A DNA stretch of 64,000 bases from Eubacterium_G segne. Lineage in GTDB: Bacteria > Bacillota > Clostridia > Lachnospirales > Lachnospiraceae. Both the position numbers and the translations under genes were made by a program. The DNA lies in assembly GCF_014287775.1 (NCBI RefSeq), contig NZ_JACOOZ010000008.1, positions 62,001 through 126,000 on the forward strand, written 5' to 3'. Below, piece by piece: positions 1-9,035 of this stretch (positions are counted from its first letter, which is position 1; the number at the start of each line of letters is the position of its first letter). The notes beneath the pieces are model-generated. The model saw only the letters and a list, made by a program, of their open reading frames with translations, ran no database searches and was not told the DNA's origin.

Positions 1-501
1 GAAATAATTATGGGAAAACAATCGAGTCTTGGACCGATTGATCCTCAATTTAATGGAATACCAGCATATAATATAAAAGAAGAGTTTGAAGAGGCTAAAA
101 AAGATTTAGCTATTAACAATGAAAATGCCCAATATTGGGCAATAAAATTACAGCAATATCCAGCTGCGTTTATGAAAACTGCGATAGATGCAATTGAGTT
201 ATCTAGCAAATTGGTAAAAGAATGGTTAAGCAGTTGTATGTTTGAAGGAGATCAAAGTGGAATAGTGGATGAGATTGTGGCACAATTAAACGAACACGAC
301 AATTCAAAAAATCATGGAAGACATTTTAGTATAGACTTTTGTAAAGGAATAGGACTAAAAATTATTTCTATGGAAGAAAACGAAGAACTGCAAGATGCTA
401 TTTTAACAGTGCATCATGCTTATATGCTGTCAATTTCTGGAAGTGATGCGATAAAAATAATTGAAAATCAGAATGGAAAAGCAGTGATAAGTCGTGAATA
501 G
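1..501 (+). CDS. Serine dehydrogenase proteinase-like (SDH/SppA-type) protein, C-terminal part
   Basis: The reading frame is open to the left edge, so the gene is cut by the window and the ATG at 10 is probably internal. The visible start carries MGKQSSLGPIDPQ, which matches the strongly conserved block just after the catalytic serine region of the SDH_sah family, a ClpP/crotonase-fold group of putative serine proteases. The remaining ~150 residues are helical and end in ISRE. It lies about 300 bp upstream of the terminase small subunit. A head-maturation role is possible but is only inferred; the catalytic serine itself lies off-window. Fairly sure of the family, unsure of its role. Confidence 0.6.
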   Translation, partial: EIIMGKQSSLGPIDPQFNGIPAYNIKEEFEEAKKDLAINNENAQYWAIKLQQYPAAFMKTAIDAIELSSKLVKEWLSSCMFEGDQSGIVDEIVAQLNEHDNSKNHGRHFSIDFCKGIGLKIISMEENEELQDAILTVHHAYMLSISGSDAIKIIENQNGKAVISRE

Positions 502-557
502 TGTTGTATATATTTTAAATTTGGGGTACAATAACAAGGCAAAAGGAGGGAAAATGA

Positions 558-740
558 ATGGATAATTATTCAGTTGACGAATTATATGCTAAGTTGGGAA
601 TAACCTCTAATGATAAGCAACCCGTAAGAAACCAGATTAATACAGGAAAAAGATATGAACAAATTCAGACAAATTACTCTTTTGGGTTGGGAAAAGTTCC
701 TAATAATTCATTGAGCAATAGTATACGAATTAAGAAATAG
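558..740 (+). CDS. Small phage protein of unknown function (60 aa)
   Basis: I do not recognise this protein. It begins at an ATG preceded by an AAAGGAGGG ribosome site, so translation is credible. The product is 60 residues, polar, Asn/Lys-rich and ends in a basic tail (IRIKK), with no membrane segment. A hairpin with a T-run follows about 20 bp after its stop, so it and the protease fragment upstream look like the end of one transcript, ahead of the packaging genes. Confidence 0.55.
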   Translation: MDNYSVDELYAKLGITSNDKQPVRNQINTGKRYEQIQTNYSFGLGKVPNNSLSNSIRIKK

Positions 741-759
741 TTTTTTTAATATGAAAGTA

Positions 760-787
760 GGAGACATCTTTAGGGTGTCTCTTTTTT
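760..787 (+). terminator. Rho-independent terminator before terminase genes
   Basis: GAGACATC (761-768) pairs with GGTGTCTC (774-781) around a 5-nt loop and is followed by six T residues. The long form of the terminase small-subunit frame starting at 751 would be translated straight through this hairpin, which argues for the downstream GTG start. Confidence 0.75.
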
Positions 788-822
788 ATACAATATTAAA
801 TCAAGAGAAAGGAGTGGTTGTA

Positions 823-1311
823 GTGACAATTAAAGAACAGATATTTTGTGATGAACTTTTATCAGATACTGAATTTAATAAAACCTTGGCTTATAAGAAA
901 GCTTATCCAAGTGTTAAGAATGATAATGTTGCAGCTGCAGCTGCTTCAAGGCTGATGAATAAACCGGAGATTAAAGAGTACATAGATAGGCAACTATCTA
1001 AATTACATAATGAAAGAACAGCAGATGCTCAGGAAGTGCTTGAATATTTAACGTCAGTGCTTAGAGGGGAAAGTTCTTCAAGTGAGTTAGTAGTTGAGGG
1101 AATAGGAGATGGATGCAGTGAAGCAAGAACAATTGAAAAGCCACCATCAGAGAAAGAGAGATTAAAAGCAGCCGAACTTCTTGGCAAGAGATATGGACTG
1201 TATACAGACAAGGTGGATGTAAACAATGAAGCAGAGGAAAAGAAAGCAGAAAAACTGGATAATATAGCCAGCATATTAGAACAGATGAAGCCTGTAGGAA
1301 AGGGTGATTAG
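823..1311 (+). CDS. Phage terminase small subunit
   Basis: The small terminase subunit binds the phage DNA packaging site and recruits the large subunit. I place the start at GTG 823, with AAAGGAG 8 nt upstream, rather than ATG 751 inside the terminator; this gives 162 aa. The N-terminal half resembles terminase_2-type small subunits, with a helix-turn-helix stretch around FNKTLAYKKAYPSVKNDNVA followed by SRLMNKPEIKEYI. The C-terminal half is charged and helical, ending near KADNIASILEQMKP-like sequence. The large subunit starts 2 nt after the stop, confirming the order. Confidence 0.85.
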   Translation: MTIKEQIFCDELLSDTEFNKTLAYKKAYPSVKNDNVAAAAASRLMNKPEIKEYIDRQLSKLHNERTADAQEVLEYLTSVLRGESSSSELVVEGIGDGCSEARTIEKPPSEKERLKAAELLGKRYGLYTDKVDVNNEAEEKKAEKLDNIASILEQMKPVGKGD

Positions 1312-1313
1312 TA

Positions 1314-2702
1314 TTGTTACAATTATCACCTAAATTTAAAGAATTTATTCTGACAGAAACAAAGAGGGATTTCCTTGAAGGTACTACGGCAGCAGGAAAG
1401 ACCACTGTAGGAATATTTAAGTTTATGCTTATGGTGGCAAAGAGTGATATTAAGTATCATGTAATCGCTGGAGCAGACCTTGGAACTGTTGAAAAGAATG
1501 TTATTAACAATGAGAGAGGACTTTTAGACCAGTTTGATGGTTTAGCTGAATATTATCCTAAAGGTCAAGGCAGAATTGGTTTATCACACATTAAATATCA
1601 GACACCAAACGGTGAAAAGATAATATATGTGTGTGGTTATGATAATAAAGCACGTTGGAAAAAGGTATTAGGTTCACAACAGGGTTGTGTTTACATTGAC
1701 GAAGTTAATACTGCCGACATGGAGTTCTTAAGAGAAATTTCACATAGATGTAAGTATATGATGACTACATCAAACCCTGATAGTCCGGACTTACCTGTAT
1801 ATAAAGAGTTTATTAATCACAGTAGACCTTTAAAGAAATATATCAAAGATTATCCGGAAGAGTTGTTGGCAGAGTTAAATGAACCTGAAAAAGTTGGTTG
1901 GGTTCATTGGTATTTTACTTTTTATGATAATGCCAGTTTAACGGAGCAGGATATACAGGACAAAATAGATGCAGTTCCGGTAGGAACCAAGATGTACAAA
2001 AACAAGATATTAGGTCTCAGAGGAAAGGCAACAGGTCTTGTATTTAGTATATTTGATAGAAAACATCATTTGATTACGGTTGCTGATGCAAAAGCATTTA
2101 TTAGAAACAGAGCAGATAAGAAACAAACTGAATGGTTTGAAATATTTACAAGTGGATTAGACACGGCTTATTCAACTAAAAGTCCTGATACCATTGCAAT
2201 GAGTTTTGCAGGAATTACAAATAAAGGCAGATATATTGTTTTGGACGAAAGAGTTTATAACAATGCGGAAATTGGTACTCCTATAGCTCCATCTGATACT
2301 TCAAAGAATTATTTTGATTTTCTTGAAAGAAACAGAAAAGAATGGGGACTGGCAAAACACGTATTTGTCGACTCGGCAGATGCAGCAACAATTACAGAAT
2401 TAAATAAATTCAAAAGGGAACACGCACAGTGCTTATATGTGTTTAATCCGGCATATAAGGCTGTGAAAATTATAGATAGAATTATATTACAGCTTGGTTG
2501 GATGAACTTTAATAATGATAAAGGTATTCAGCCAAGTTTTTATATTGTAGAGACTTGTAAGGAATATGTAAAAGAGTTGGAGAAGTATTCTTGGTTAGAG
2601 GAAAAGGACCAGGAACCGGAAGATGGAAATGATCATATGGTCAACTCTGTTCAGTACAACTGGATTCCATACAGAAAGAAAATAGGAGTTAAAAAAGAAT
2701 GA
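1314..2702 (+). CDS. Phage terminase large subunit (PBSX-type)
   Basis: This is the ATP-driven packaging motor and headful or site nuclease. The ATPase domain shows a Walker A GTTAAGKTT (residues 23-31) and a Walker B/catalytic pair VYIDE (D129, E130). The C-terminal RNase H-like nuclease domain has acidic blocks SGLDTAY, FVDSAD and a late GNDHMVN. Length 462 aa is normal for the family. It uses a TTG start right after the small subunit and overlaps the portal gene by 4 nt (ATGA), indicating translational coupling. Confidence 0.92.
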   Translation: MLQLSPKFKEFILTETKRDFLEGTTAAGKTTVGIFKFMLMVAKSDIKYHVIAGADLGTVEKNVINNERGLLDQFDGLAEYYPKGQGRIGLSHIKYQTPNGEKIIYVCGYDNKARWKKVLGSQQGCVYIDEVNTADMEFLREISHRCKYMMTTSNPDSPDLPVYKEFINHSRPLKKYIKDYPEELLAELNEPEKVGWVHWYFTFYDNASLTEQDIQDKIDAVPVGTKMYKNKILGLRGKATGLVFSIFDRKHHLITVADAKAFIRNRADKKQTEWFEIFTSGLDTAYSTKSPDTIAMSFAGITNKGRYIVLDERVYNNAEIGTPIAPSDTSKNYFDFLERNRKEWGLAKHVFVDSADAATITELNKFKREHAQCLYVFNPAYKAVKIIDRIILQLGWMNFNNDKGIQPSFYIVETCKEYVKELEKYSWLEEKDQEPEDGNDHMVNSVQYNWIPYRKKIGVKKE

Positions 2703-4222
2703 GGTTAGTGGATAGAATGAGAGATGGAATAAGACATTTTTTGAAAATACAGGATGCTCCAAATCAGACATTTATTATTAGAGAACAACTGAATTTTGCA
2801 AGTAACTGTATAAAGAATCTTTTGTGGTATCGTGGTGACAGTTATGAACTGACACAGTTTTACCAAAACATAAATGGAGGCTCTGATGGAATAAAGTTTT
2901 GGGCAGCATGTTCAACTGTAGGCAGAGAGATAAGAAAAATACATACAGGCTTACCGGGAATTATTGTAGACAGGCTTACAGATATTATAATCACTGATTT
3001 TAGCCAGATTACATTTATAAAAGATACTGACAAAGAGATATGGGACAATATAGCTAAAGACAATAACTTTAAAAAGGTTCTGAAAAAGGCTGTATCTAAA
3101 ATGCTCATATTAGGAGATGGTGCATTTAAAATCTCTCTTGATAGTAAGGTCAGTCAATATCCAATAATAGAATTTTTAGGAGCTGATAAGGTTGATTATT
3201 TATATAACAGGGGAAGAATACATGAAGTTGTGTTTACAACAGAATATAGTCATAACAATATGGACTACTATCTGAAGGAACGTTATGGATATGGTTATAT
3301 CAAATATGAACTTTATCGTGGAACTGATGAGGTAAGTGTTGCTATAGACACTATTCCGGCATTGAGTGGGTTAGCTGATGTGGAGTTTGATGAAACAGTA
3401 ATAATGGCTCATCCTATTATGTATGGTGAAAGTGCCAAATGGGAAGGAAGAGGCCAGTCAATATTTGAAAAGAAAACAGATGATTTTGATGCATTGGACG
3501 AAGCTTGGAGCCAGTGGATGGATGCCTTAAGAAAAGGACGAAGCAAAGAATGGATTCCAGAATCAATACTTCCAAGAAATCCGAATACAGGTGCAATAAT
3601 TAAACCTAATGCATTTGATAATTCATATATTGCCAAGGGTGACGATATGTCGGAGAATGCTCAAAACAAGATAGAGGTTACACAACCAGCTATTCCGCAT
3701 GAGTCATATCTTGCTACATATGTTACAGCATTGGATTTGTGCTTACAGGGATTAATAAGTCCTAGTACTCTTGGCATTGATGTAAAGAAACTTGATAATG
3801 CTGAGGCACAAAGAGAAAAGGAAAAGACAACCCTTTATACAAGAGGAAATATAGTTGATATTTTACAAGATCAGTTACCATTATTCATTCAGAAGGTGTT
3901 TGATGTTATTAATCTAAGTCAAAACAAAACATTAACAGAGGTTAAATGCACGATTGATTTCAGTGAGTATGCTAATCCATCATTTGAAAGTCAGGTAGAG
4001 ACAGTTGGAAAAGCAAAGACACAGGGAATAATGAGTGTTGAGGCTTCCGTTGAGGAACTGTATGGTGACACTAAAGATGAAGAATGGAAAAAGAATGAAG
4101 TAGCAAGGCTAAAAGCAGAGCAGGGAATATCAGATGAGCAGGAGCCGGCACTAAATATGGAGGGAAAGATAACATATGAAGGTAATAGTGGGCAAAAGAG
4201 TGTACCAGATGTCGAAGAATAA
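2699..4222 (+). CDS. Phage portal protein (SPP1 gp6-like)
   Basis: The portal forms the dodecameric ring at the capsid vertex through which DNA enters. The 507-aa length, its position directly after the large terminase (4-nt overlap), and segments such as DRLTDIIITDF, MLILGDGAFKI, and DALDEAWSQWMDALRKGR fit the SPP1 gp6/phage_prot_Gp6 family. The last ~60 residues are acidic and glutamine-rich, as is common in the flexible C-terminus of this family. A small gene overlaps its 3' end. Confidence 0.88.
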   Translation: MRLVDRMRDGIRHFLKIQDAPNQTFIIREQLNFASNCIKNLLWYRGDSYELTQFYQNINGGSDGIKFWAACSTVGREIRKIHTGLPGIIVDRLTDIIITDFSQITFIKDTDKEIWDNIAKDNNFKKVLKKAVSKMLILGDGAFKISLDSKVSQYPIIEFLGADKVDYLYNRGRIHEVVFTTEYSHNNMDYYLKERYGYGYIKYELYRGTDEVSVAIDTIPALSGLADVEFDETVIMAHPIMYGESAKWEGRGQSIFEKKTDDFDALDEAWSQWMDALRKGRSKEWIPESILPRNPNTGAIIKPNAFDNSYIAKGDDMSENAQNKIEVTQPAIPHESYLATYVTALDLCLQGLISPSTLGIDVKKLDNAEAQREKEKTTLYTRGNIVDILQDQLPLFIQKVFDVINLSQNKTLTEVKCTIDFSEYANPSFESQVETVGKAKTQGIMSVEASVEELYGDTKDEEWKKNEVARLKAEQGISDEQEPALNMEGKITYEGNSGQKSVPDVEE

Positions 4223-4400
4223 GGCAATGAATCTTCTTAGGATTGCAAGTGAGCAGGTACCAAGAGGTATATATGCATTGGAAAAAGATAAGATAATTGA
4301 AATGCGTAATGACAGATGCAGTTCAGTAACACAGGTTAAGAATTTAAAAAGACAGTTCAAAAAAGCTGGTTTTAAAGTATATGCTAATGGAGTTGATTAA
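4209..4400 (+). CDS. Small conserved phage protein between portal and minor capsid genes
   Basis: The frame is open from 4176, but the ATG at 4209 (MSKNKAMNLLRIASEQVPRG) is more plausible because it limits overlap with the portal gene to 14 nt; a second ATG lies at 4227. The product is about 63 aa and basic, and resembles short proteins seen at this spot in other clostridial phages. Its function is unknown. The minor capsid gene starts 2 nt after its stop. Confidence 0.6.
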   Translation: MSKNKAMNLLRIASEQVPRGIYALEKDKIIEMRNDRCSSVTQVKNLKRQFKKAGFKVYANGVD

Positions 4401-4402
4401 GA

Positions 4403-7054
4403 ATGCCAAAGGATTATGACATTGAAGAGACTTTCAGAGCAATTGAAAATGAATTAATAGACTCTATGATGAGGAACTTATCACATCACAGAGCAGAGGA
4501 AACAAAAGAAGGATTTAATTGGACCTCATGGCAAGCAGAGCAATTAAAGGCTTTAAATATCTATAAACAGAAAAATAGTAGTAAGTTTACAAAACAATTT
4601 AGAGAAATAAATGACAAGATTACAAAATCAATATTGTTACACAGAAAAGCCGGAGCAACAGATCAGGAAAAAGAAATCTTGGAAGCCATTAAAAAAGGGG
4701 CAAAATTAACACATAAAGCAGAGAGCACCATTGAAGGTGCTTTTTTTCGTGTTAATGATAGAAAGTTAGATGCTTTGCTAAATGAAGTAAATGGTAGTAT
4801 GAGACGTGCTGAAACAGCAATGCTTAGAATGGCAAATGACCAGTACAAAAAATCAATATTCAATGCACAGGTGTATTTCAACACAGGAGCAGGAACATAT
4901 GAAAAGGCAGTGGACATGGCTACAAAGGATTTCCTAAGTCGTGGAATTAACTGTGTTCAGTACAAGAATGGTGCAAGAGTTAACATAGCCTCATATGCGG
5001 GAATGGCATTAAGAACAGCCAATACCAGAGCATACTTGCAGGGTGAAGGTGAAAAACGTAAGGAGTGGGGAATTTCCACAGTTGTGGTTCATAAGAGAGG
5101 TTTACCTTGTCCAAGATGTGCAAAATGGGTTGGAAAAATACTGATAGATGATGTTTGGAGTGGTGGAAAGGCTAGTGATGGTCCTTATCCATTAATGTCA
5201 CAGGCAATAGCCGGAGGTTTATATCACCCTAATTGCAAAGACGGTCATAGTACATATTTTCCAGGAATTTCTGACAAGCCTGAAAAGGTAACAAAGAAAG
5301 AAATGAAGCAGGCTGTGATTGCAGAAAAGCAGGAAAACAGAAATAAATTGATACAGAGAAATGTAGATAAGTTTGATAGGTTATCTAATTATTCTTTAGA
5401 TGAAGAAAAGCAAAAGAAATATAGTTTTAAAAAGGAACAATGGGAGAAAGAAGCAGTTAAATTAAAAGCTAATAACGAACATCAACCTTTAGACAAAAAT
5501 ATAGAAAAGAAATTAGATGATATACCATTTAATAAAGATATAGCTAAGAAAGAAATAAATGAAAAAATCAATGAAAGGAATGTTTTAAATGAAAAGTTAA
5601 AAGTACTAAGTACTAGAGAAAAGGAACTTACTCAGAAAGTATATTTTGATATGACTGGAACGCAGGATGAAGCTGATGCTTTAAAGGAAATAAATGTTAA
5701 TAAAAAAGAGTATCAAAATAAACTAAGTGAACTTAAGGCTGATATTCTTGAAAAAACAAAGGCATACAAGAGTGAGACAGAAAAAAGAATATTAAGTAAT
5801 GGTATTGTAGAAGAAATAAAGTTACCAGGCAATATTACACCTGATGCAGCAGATCAGTTAGAACAAACGCTCATAGATTTAAAAGAAAAATATGGCATAA
5901 TGCCAAAAGGTGTTTTGTATGAGCCTTTAAAGGTTACAGATGGAACTGCAACATACAATTGGCTTGATGATAAAATTTATATTTCAGGCAAAATCGCAGA
6001 TGCTGATAGGTATTCAGAAATAATAAACAAGTCAGAAACATCACTAAAAGAATGGCAGAAACATTATAAAATAAAAGAAAATGCAAAAGAAATAATTGCA
6101 GAAGTAGAAAAAGTATTGGCTGATTCAAGCATAAAGGGATATGAAAGAGAGAAAGCAATATTATCTAAAGCAGAAGCTGAAATAAAACTGAATATAAACA
6201 GACAAGCTGTAAGAGAAAACATTTCAGATGTAATCACACATGAATATGGTCATTTTATACATAGGCATGCAGAAGTTGATTTTGTACAAAAAAAGAATGT
6301 ATTTAAAGCCAAAGAACTTGGTGGAAAATATATAAATGGAGATTGGCACTATGACATTAATACCAAATATTCTAGGGAAGCAAAACTAGAAGCTTCTAAG
6401 ATAAGTAAATATGCTGTCGAAAATCCATACGAGGCATTTGCAGAGGGATTTTTAGCTATGGATAAAGGCGAACAAATACCTGAAAGCATAGCAAAGGTAA
6501 TTAATGAAGCAAAAGAAAAAGCCGGAGTTAAAACAATTACTATCAGTGAAAATGCTCTTGCTAAAACTTTTGATAATGTAACTGAAGAATGGTACAAGAC
6601 GGCAACACCAAATAGCCATAAAATAGTAAATAGTAAATCTTATGTAGATTATAAAGGGAATCGTTTTAGTTCAACAGATAGTGTTGCTACATTCAGAACT
6701 GGAAAAAGAGAAAAGGAGGTAGCAGAACTTTTAGAAAGTAATTTTGGTGGAGAAATGGAATTAATGTTTGAATGTCCAGGTGTAACGAAAACACCAGATT
6801 ATATATATAAAGGAGATAGGTTTGATTTAAAAGAATTAAACGGTGCTAGTGATAAGGCAATTTATAATGCTATACATAAGAAAAAAGAACAAGCAAATAA
6901 TTTTATCATAGATATAAGTAAAATCGACAAGGAATTGAATGATATTGAACCACAGGTAGAATATATATATTCTACTAAAGGTACAAAATTTGTTGATAAA
7001 TTAGTAATTATAAAAAATGATAAAGTCTTGGGAGTATTTAAAAGACGAAAATAA
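4403..7054 (+). CDS. Polyvalent phage minor capsid protein: head morphogenesis + zincin + CdiA-type nuclease domains
   Basis: At 883 aa this is two to three times the usual minor capsid length. Residues ~1-310 resemble phage minor capsid 2/Mu F-type proteins and end in a likely metal site (C236/C239 in CPRC, H275, C278, H282). Residues ~310-480 are a coiled coil. Residues ~480-720 contain a zinc-peptidase signature HEYGH (H613, E614, H617) with a downstream EAFAEGF giving the third ligand candidate (E677 or E681). The last ~150 residues (PDYIYKGDRFDLKELNG, then KKKEQANNFIIDIS) resemble the CdiA C-terminal/BECR-fold tRNA nuclease family. I infer that the extra domains are carried in the virion and delivered with the DNA. 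Confidence 0.8.
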   Translation: MPKDYDIEETFRAIENELIDSMMRNLSHHRAEETKEGFNWTSWQAEQLKALNIYKQKNSSKFTKQFREINDKITKSILLHRKAGATDQEKEILEAIKKGAKLTHKAESTIEGAFFRVNDRKLDALLNEVNGSMRRAETAMLRMANDQYKKSIFNAQVYFNTGAGTYEKAVDMATKDFLSRGINCVQYKNGARVNIASYAGMALRTANTRAYLQGEGEKRKEWGISTVVVHKRGLPCPRCAKWVGKILIDDVWSGGKASDGPYPLMSQAIAGGLYHPNCKDGHSTYFPGISDKPEKVTKKEMKQAVIAEKQENRNKLIQRNVDKFDRLSNYSLDEEKQKKYSFKKEQWEKEAVKLKANNEHQPLDKNIEKKLDDIPFNKDIAKKEINEKINERNVLNEKLKVLSTREKELTQKVYFDMTGTQDEADALKEINVNKKEYQNKLSELKADILEKTKAYKSETEKRILSNGIVEEIKLPGNITPDAADQLEQTLIDLKEKYGIMPKGVLYEPLKVTDGTATYNWLDDKIYISGKIADADRYSEIINKSETSLKEWQKHYKIKENAKEIIAEVEKVLADSSIKGYEREKAILSKAEAEIKLNINRQAVRENISDVITHEYGHFIHRHAEVDFVQKKNVFKAKELGGKYINGDWHYDINTKYSREAKLEASKISKYAVENPYEAFAEGFLAMDKGEQIPESIAKVINEAKEKAGVKTITISENALAKTFDNVTEEWYKTATPNSHKIVNSKSYVDYKGNRFSSTDSVATFRTGKREKEVAELLESNFGGEMELMFECPGVTKTPDYIYKGDRFDLKELNGASDKAIYNAIHKKKEQANNFIIDISKIDKELNDIEPQVEYIYSTKGTKFVDKLVIIKNDKVLGVFKRRK

Positions 7055-7124
7055 AAAGATGAGCTCGTGCCCCCCCCCAGAGCATAAGCTCCTTTGGTGT
7101 GGAGAAGGTGACTCTCATCTTTTT
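7053..7124 (+). terminator. Long hairpin with C9 tract after minor capsid gene; terminator or structured RNA
   Basis: An 11-bp outer stem AAAAAGATGAG (7053-7063) pairs with CTCATCTTTTT (7114-7124), which gives it a terminator-like T-rich end. The 50-nt insert is unusually GC-rich for this window. It holds nine consecutive C residues (7070-7078) and small inner stems (GAGC-ATAA-GCTC; CTCC...GGAG). It could be a plain terminator or a small structured RNA. Confidence 0.5.
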
Positions 7125-7201
7125 ATATATTATACAATATATCTGCAAAAATATCAAAGAAAACAATAAAATTGTAAATCAATAAATAAAGGAGGTAACA
7201 A

Positions 7202-7363
7202 ATGTTAATCGCAAAAATCAATTTTTATGACAAGGAAAACAACCTTGCCTTGGTAAAAGCCGGGGATGAGGTTAAGGCAAAAACAAAAGAGCGCAAAGAA
7301 TATTTGCTAAAAATTGGTGCAGTAATTGAAAAAGATGAACCTAAGGCATCTACAAGTAAGTAG
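7202..7363 (+). CDS. Small phage protein (53 aa), unknown
   Basis: This short gene has a strong AAGGAGGTAACAA ribosome site immediately before ATG 7202 and stops at TAG 7361. The 53-aa product begins MLIAKINFYDKENN and continues with KAGDEVKAKTKERKEYLLKIG. It has the character of the short proteins often found next to phage scaffold or capsid genes (an extended strand followed by a KAGDE turn and a helix). No function can be assigned. It is the first gene after the minor capsid terminator, so it could also be looked at as an immunity candidate, without support. Confidence 0.6.
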   Translation: MLIAKINFYDKENNLALVKAGDEVKAKTKERKEYLLKIGAVIEKDEPKASTSK

Positions 7364-7445
7364 GTGCTTTTTATATGCCCAAAAACGTGATGGCTAAAAA
7401 CTCTCGGAATAAGCTGACGAGCTAAAACGGAAAGGAAAATATTTT

Positions 7446-8111
7446 ATGAAATCTACAACAAGAGAATCAGGAAAATTCCCTATGAACATTCAGTTTTTTG
7501 CAGAAGGTTCAGGAGAGGGTAGCGGAGCTGGTAACGGCAACCAGAACAACAACGCCGGAAATGGTAACAGTAACCAGAATACTGGAAATAACAATCAGGG
7601 TACAACATATACCCAGGAACAGCTTGATGGAATTGTTAATAACAGAATAGCAAGAGCAGAGCAGTCAGCCTTAAAGTCATTTTTTCAGCAGCAGGGCATG
7701 TCTGAAAATGAAGTAACACAGGCAATTAACAATTACAAAGAGCAGAGAGCAAAAAATACACCTGATGTGGCAGGAATGCAATCTCAAATTGCACAGGTAC
7801 AAAGCAGAAACTTACAGCTTACGATTGAAAATTCTGCAACATTACAGGCTGTAGGGTTAGGTATTGATGCAAAATCAATTCCGTATGTAATCAAAATGGC
7901 TGATTTTAAGGATGTAGCAGGAGAAGACGGAACGGTTGATGCAGAAAAGGTGAAAGCAGCAATCAACAAAGTTTTGGAAGATGTTCCGGCATTAAAACCA
8001 GCAGAAAGTGGAGCAAATAATCAGGGATTTCAAATTGGTGCTCCAAACAATAACAATCAACAGAACCAGGATGACTTATTAAGAGGCATTTTTGGAATAA
8101 AGAAAAAATAG
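7446..8111 (+). CDS. Phage capsid scaffolding protein (DUF4355/gp20-like)
   Basis: Scaffold proteins guide assembly of the major capsid shell and are then lost. The 221-aa product has the N-terminal MNIQFFAEG block typical of this gene position, a Gly/Asn-rich linker (residues ~20-55), a central coiled coil (TYTQEQLDGIVNNRIARAEQ onward) and an Asn/Gln-rich C-terminal linker ending in a basic GIFGIKKK tail that would contact the coat. An internal ATG at 7482 (MNIQFF) is an alternative start, but the upstream ATG has the better ribosome site (GGAAAGGA). The major capsid gene follows 13 bp later. Confidence 0.78.
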   Translation: MKSTTRESGKFPMNIQFFAEGSGEGSGAGNGNQNNNAGNGNSNQNTGNNNQGTTYTQEQLDGIVNNRIARAEQSALKSFFQQQGMSENEVTQAINNYKEQRAKNTPDVAGMQSQIAQVQSRNLQLTIENSATLQAVGLGIDAKSIPYVIKMADFKDVAGEDGTVDAEKVKAAINKVLEDVPALKPAESGANNQGFQIGAPNNNNQQNQDDLLRGIFGIKKK

Positions 8112-8124
8112 GAGGTAGTAACAC

Positions 8125-9021
8125 ATGGCAGTATTACAGTATGCTGAGATATTCAGCAACATTTTAAGAGAATTATATGGCCAGTCGCAGATATCTGTTG
8201 ACTTATATAATTCAAATTCAGACATTCAGATTGTTAATGGTAAAAATTTAAAAATTCCGAAGTTATCAGTAAGTGGTTATAAAGACCATACCAGAGGTAG
8301 CTTAGGATTCAACACAGGTTCATATTCAAATGAATATGAAACAAAGACATTAGATCATGATAGGGATATTGAATTTTCTATTGATCCAATGGATGTAGAT
8401 GAAACTAACATGGTAGTGGCAATTGGAAATATCCAGAAGAGATTTGAGACAACTCAGGCTATTCCGGAGGCAGACTGTTACACATTTAGTAAAATCTATT
8501 CAGAAGCTAAAAGAGTTGGAGCAAAAGTTAAGACAACAGCACTTACAACTGCAAATGTTCTTTCAGATTTTGACGACATCTTAGAGGCAATGACAGAGGC
8601 AGGTGTTCCACTTGACAGAGTAATTCTTTACTGTACACCAGCTTACTATAAGTTACTTAAAAATGCGGATGGTATTCAGAGAACACTTGAAGCAAACGGA
8701 GTAAAAGGAATTGATAGAAGAGTTCATTCTATTGATGATATTGGAAAGATTAAGCAGGTCCCATCAGCAAGATTTAAGACTGCTTACAACTTTACAAATG
8801 GATGTGTGGCAGATGTCTCAGCTGTTCAGATTAACTACATTTTGATTGACCCTGAATGTCAGGTATCAAGAGATAAATATAGTTACATTTCAGTTTTCAC
8901 ACCGGGAACAGATTCAAGAACAGCGGATAACTATGTTTACCAGAACAGAAAGTTTAACGGAACATTTGCTATTGATGAACTTATGAAAGACGGTTGCATT
9001 ATTAATGCTGCAACTGCCTAG
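8125..9021 (+). CDS. Phage major capsid protein
   Basis: The coat protein of the prophage, 298 aa. It follows the scaffold gene directly, with an AGGAGGTAG ribosome site. Recognisable stretches include NGKNLKIPKLSVSGY near the N-terminus, the segment around DHDRDIEFSIDPMDVDETN, and a long helix near residue 110-135 leading to KTTALTTANVLSDFDDI. The mid-to-late region LDRVILYCTPAYYKLL fits the coat proteins annotated in Firmicutes siphophages. The fold (HK97-like) is expected from family knowledge and not visible from sequence alone. Confidence 0.85.
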   Translation: MAVLQYAEIFSNILRELYGQSQISVDLYNSNSDIQIVNGKNLKIPKLSVSGYKDHTRGSLGFNTGSYSNEYETKTLDHDRDIEFSIDPMDVDETNMVVAIGNIQKRFETTQAIPEADCYTFSKIYSEAKRVGAKVKTTALTTANVLSDFDDILEAMTEAGVPLDRVILYCTPAYYKLLKNADGIQRTLEANGVKGIDRRVHSIDDIGKIKQVPSARFKTAYNFTNGCVADVSAVQINYILIDPECQVSRDKYSYISVFTPGTDSRTADNYVYQNRKFNGTFAIDELMKDGCIINAATA

Positions 9022-9035
9022 AAAGGAGAAAACCA

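Noticed and set aside
751..822. Extended N-terminus of the terminase small subunit from ATG 751
   Set aside because: It lies inside a terminator hairpin and has no ribosome site; GTG 823 has AAAGGAG at the right distance and fits homologue starts.
7404..7440. CTGACGA followed by GGAAA upstream of the scaffold gene, resembling the core of a hammerhead ribozyme
   Set aside because: The stem II closing pair and stems I and III could not be formed with flanking sequence in any of the three topologies, so the match is likely chance.
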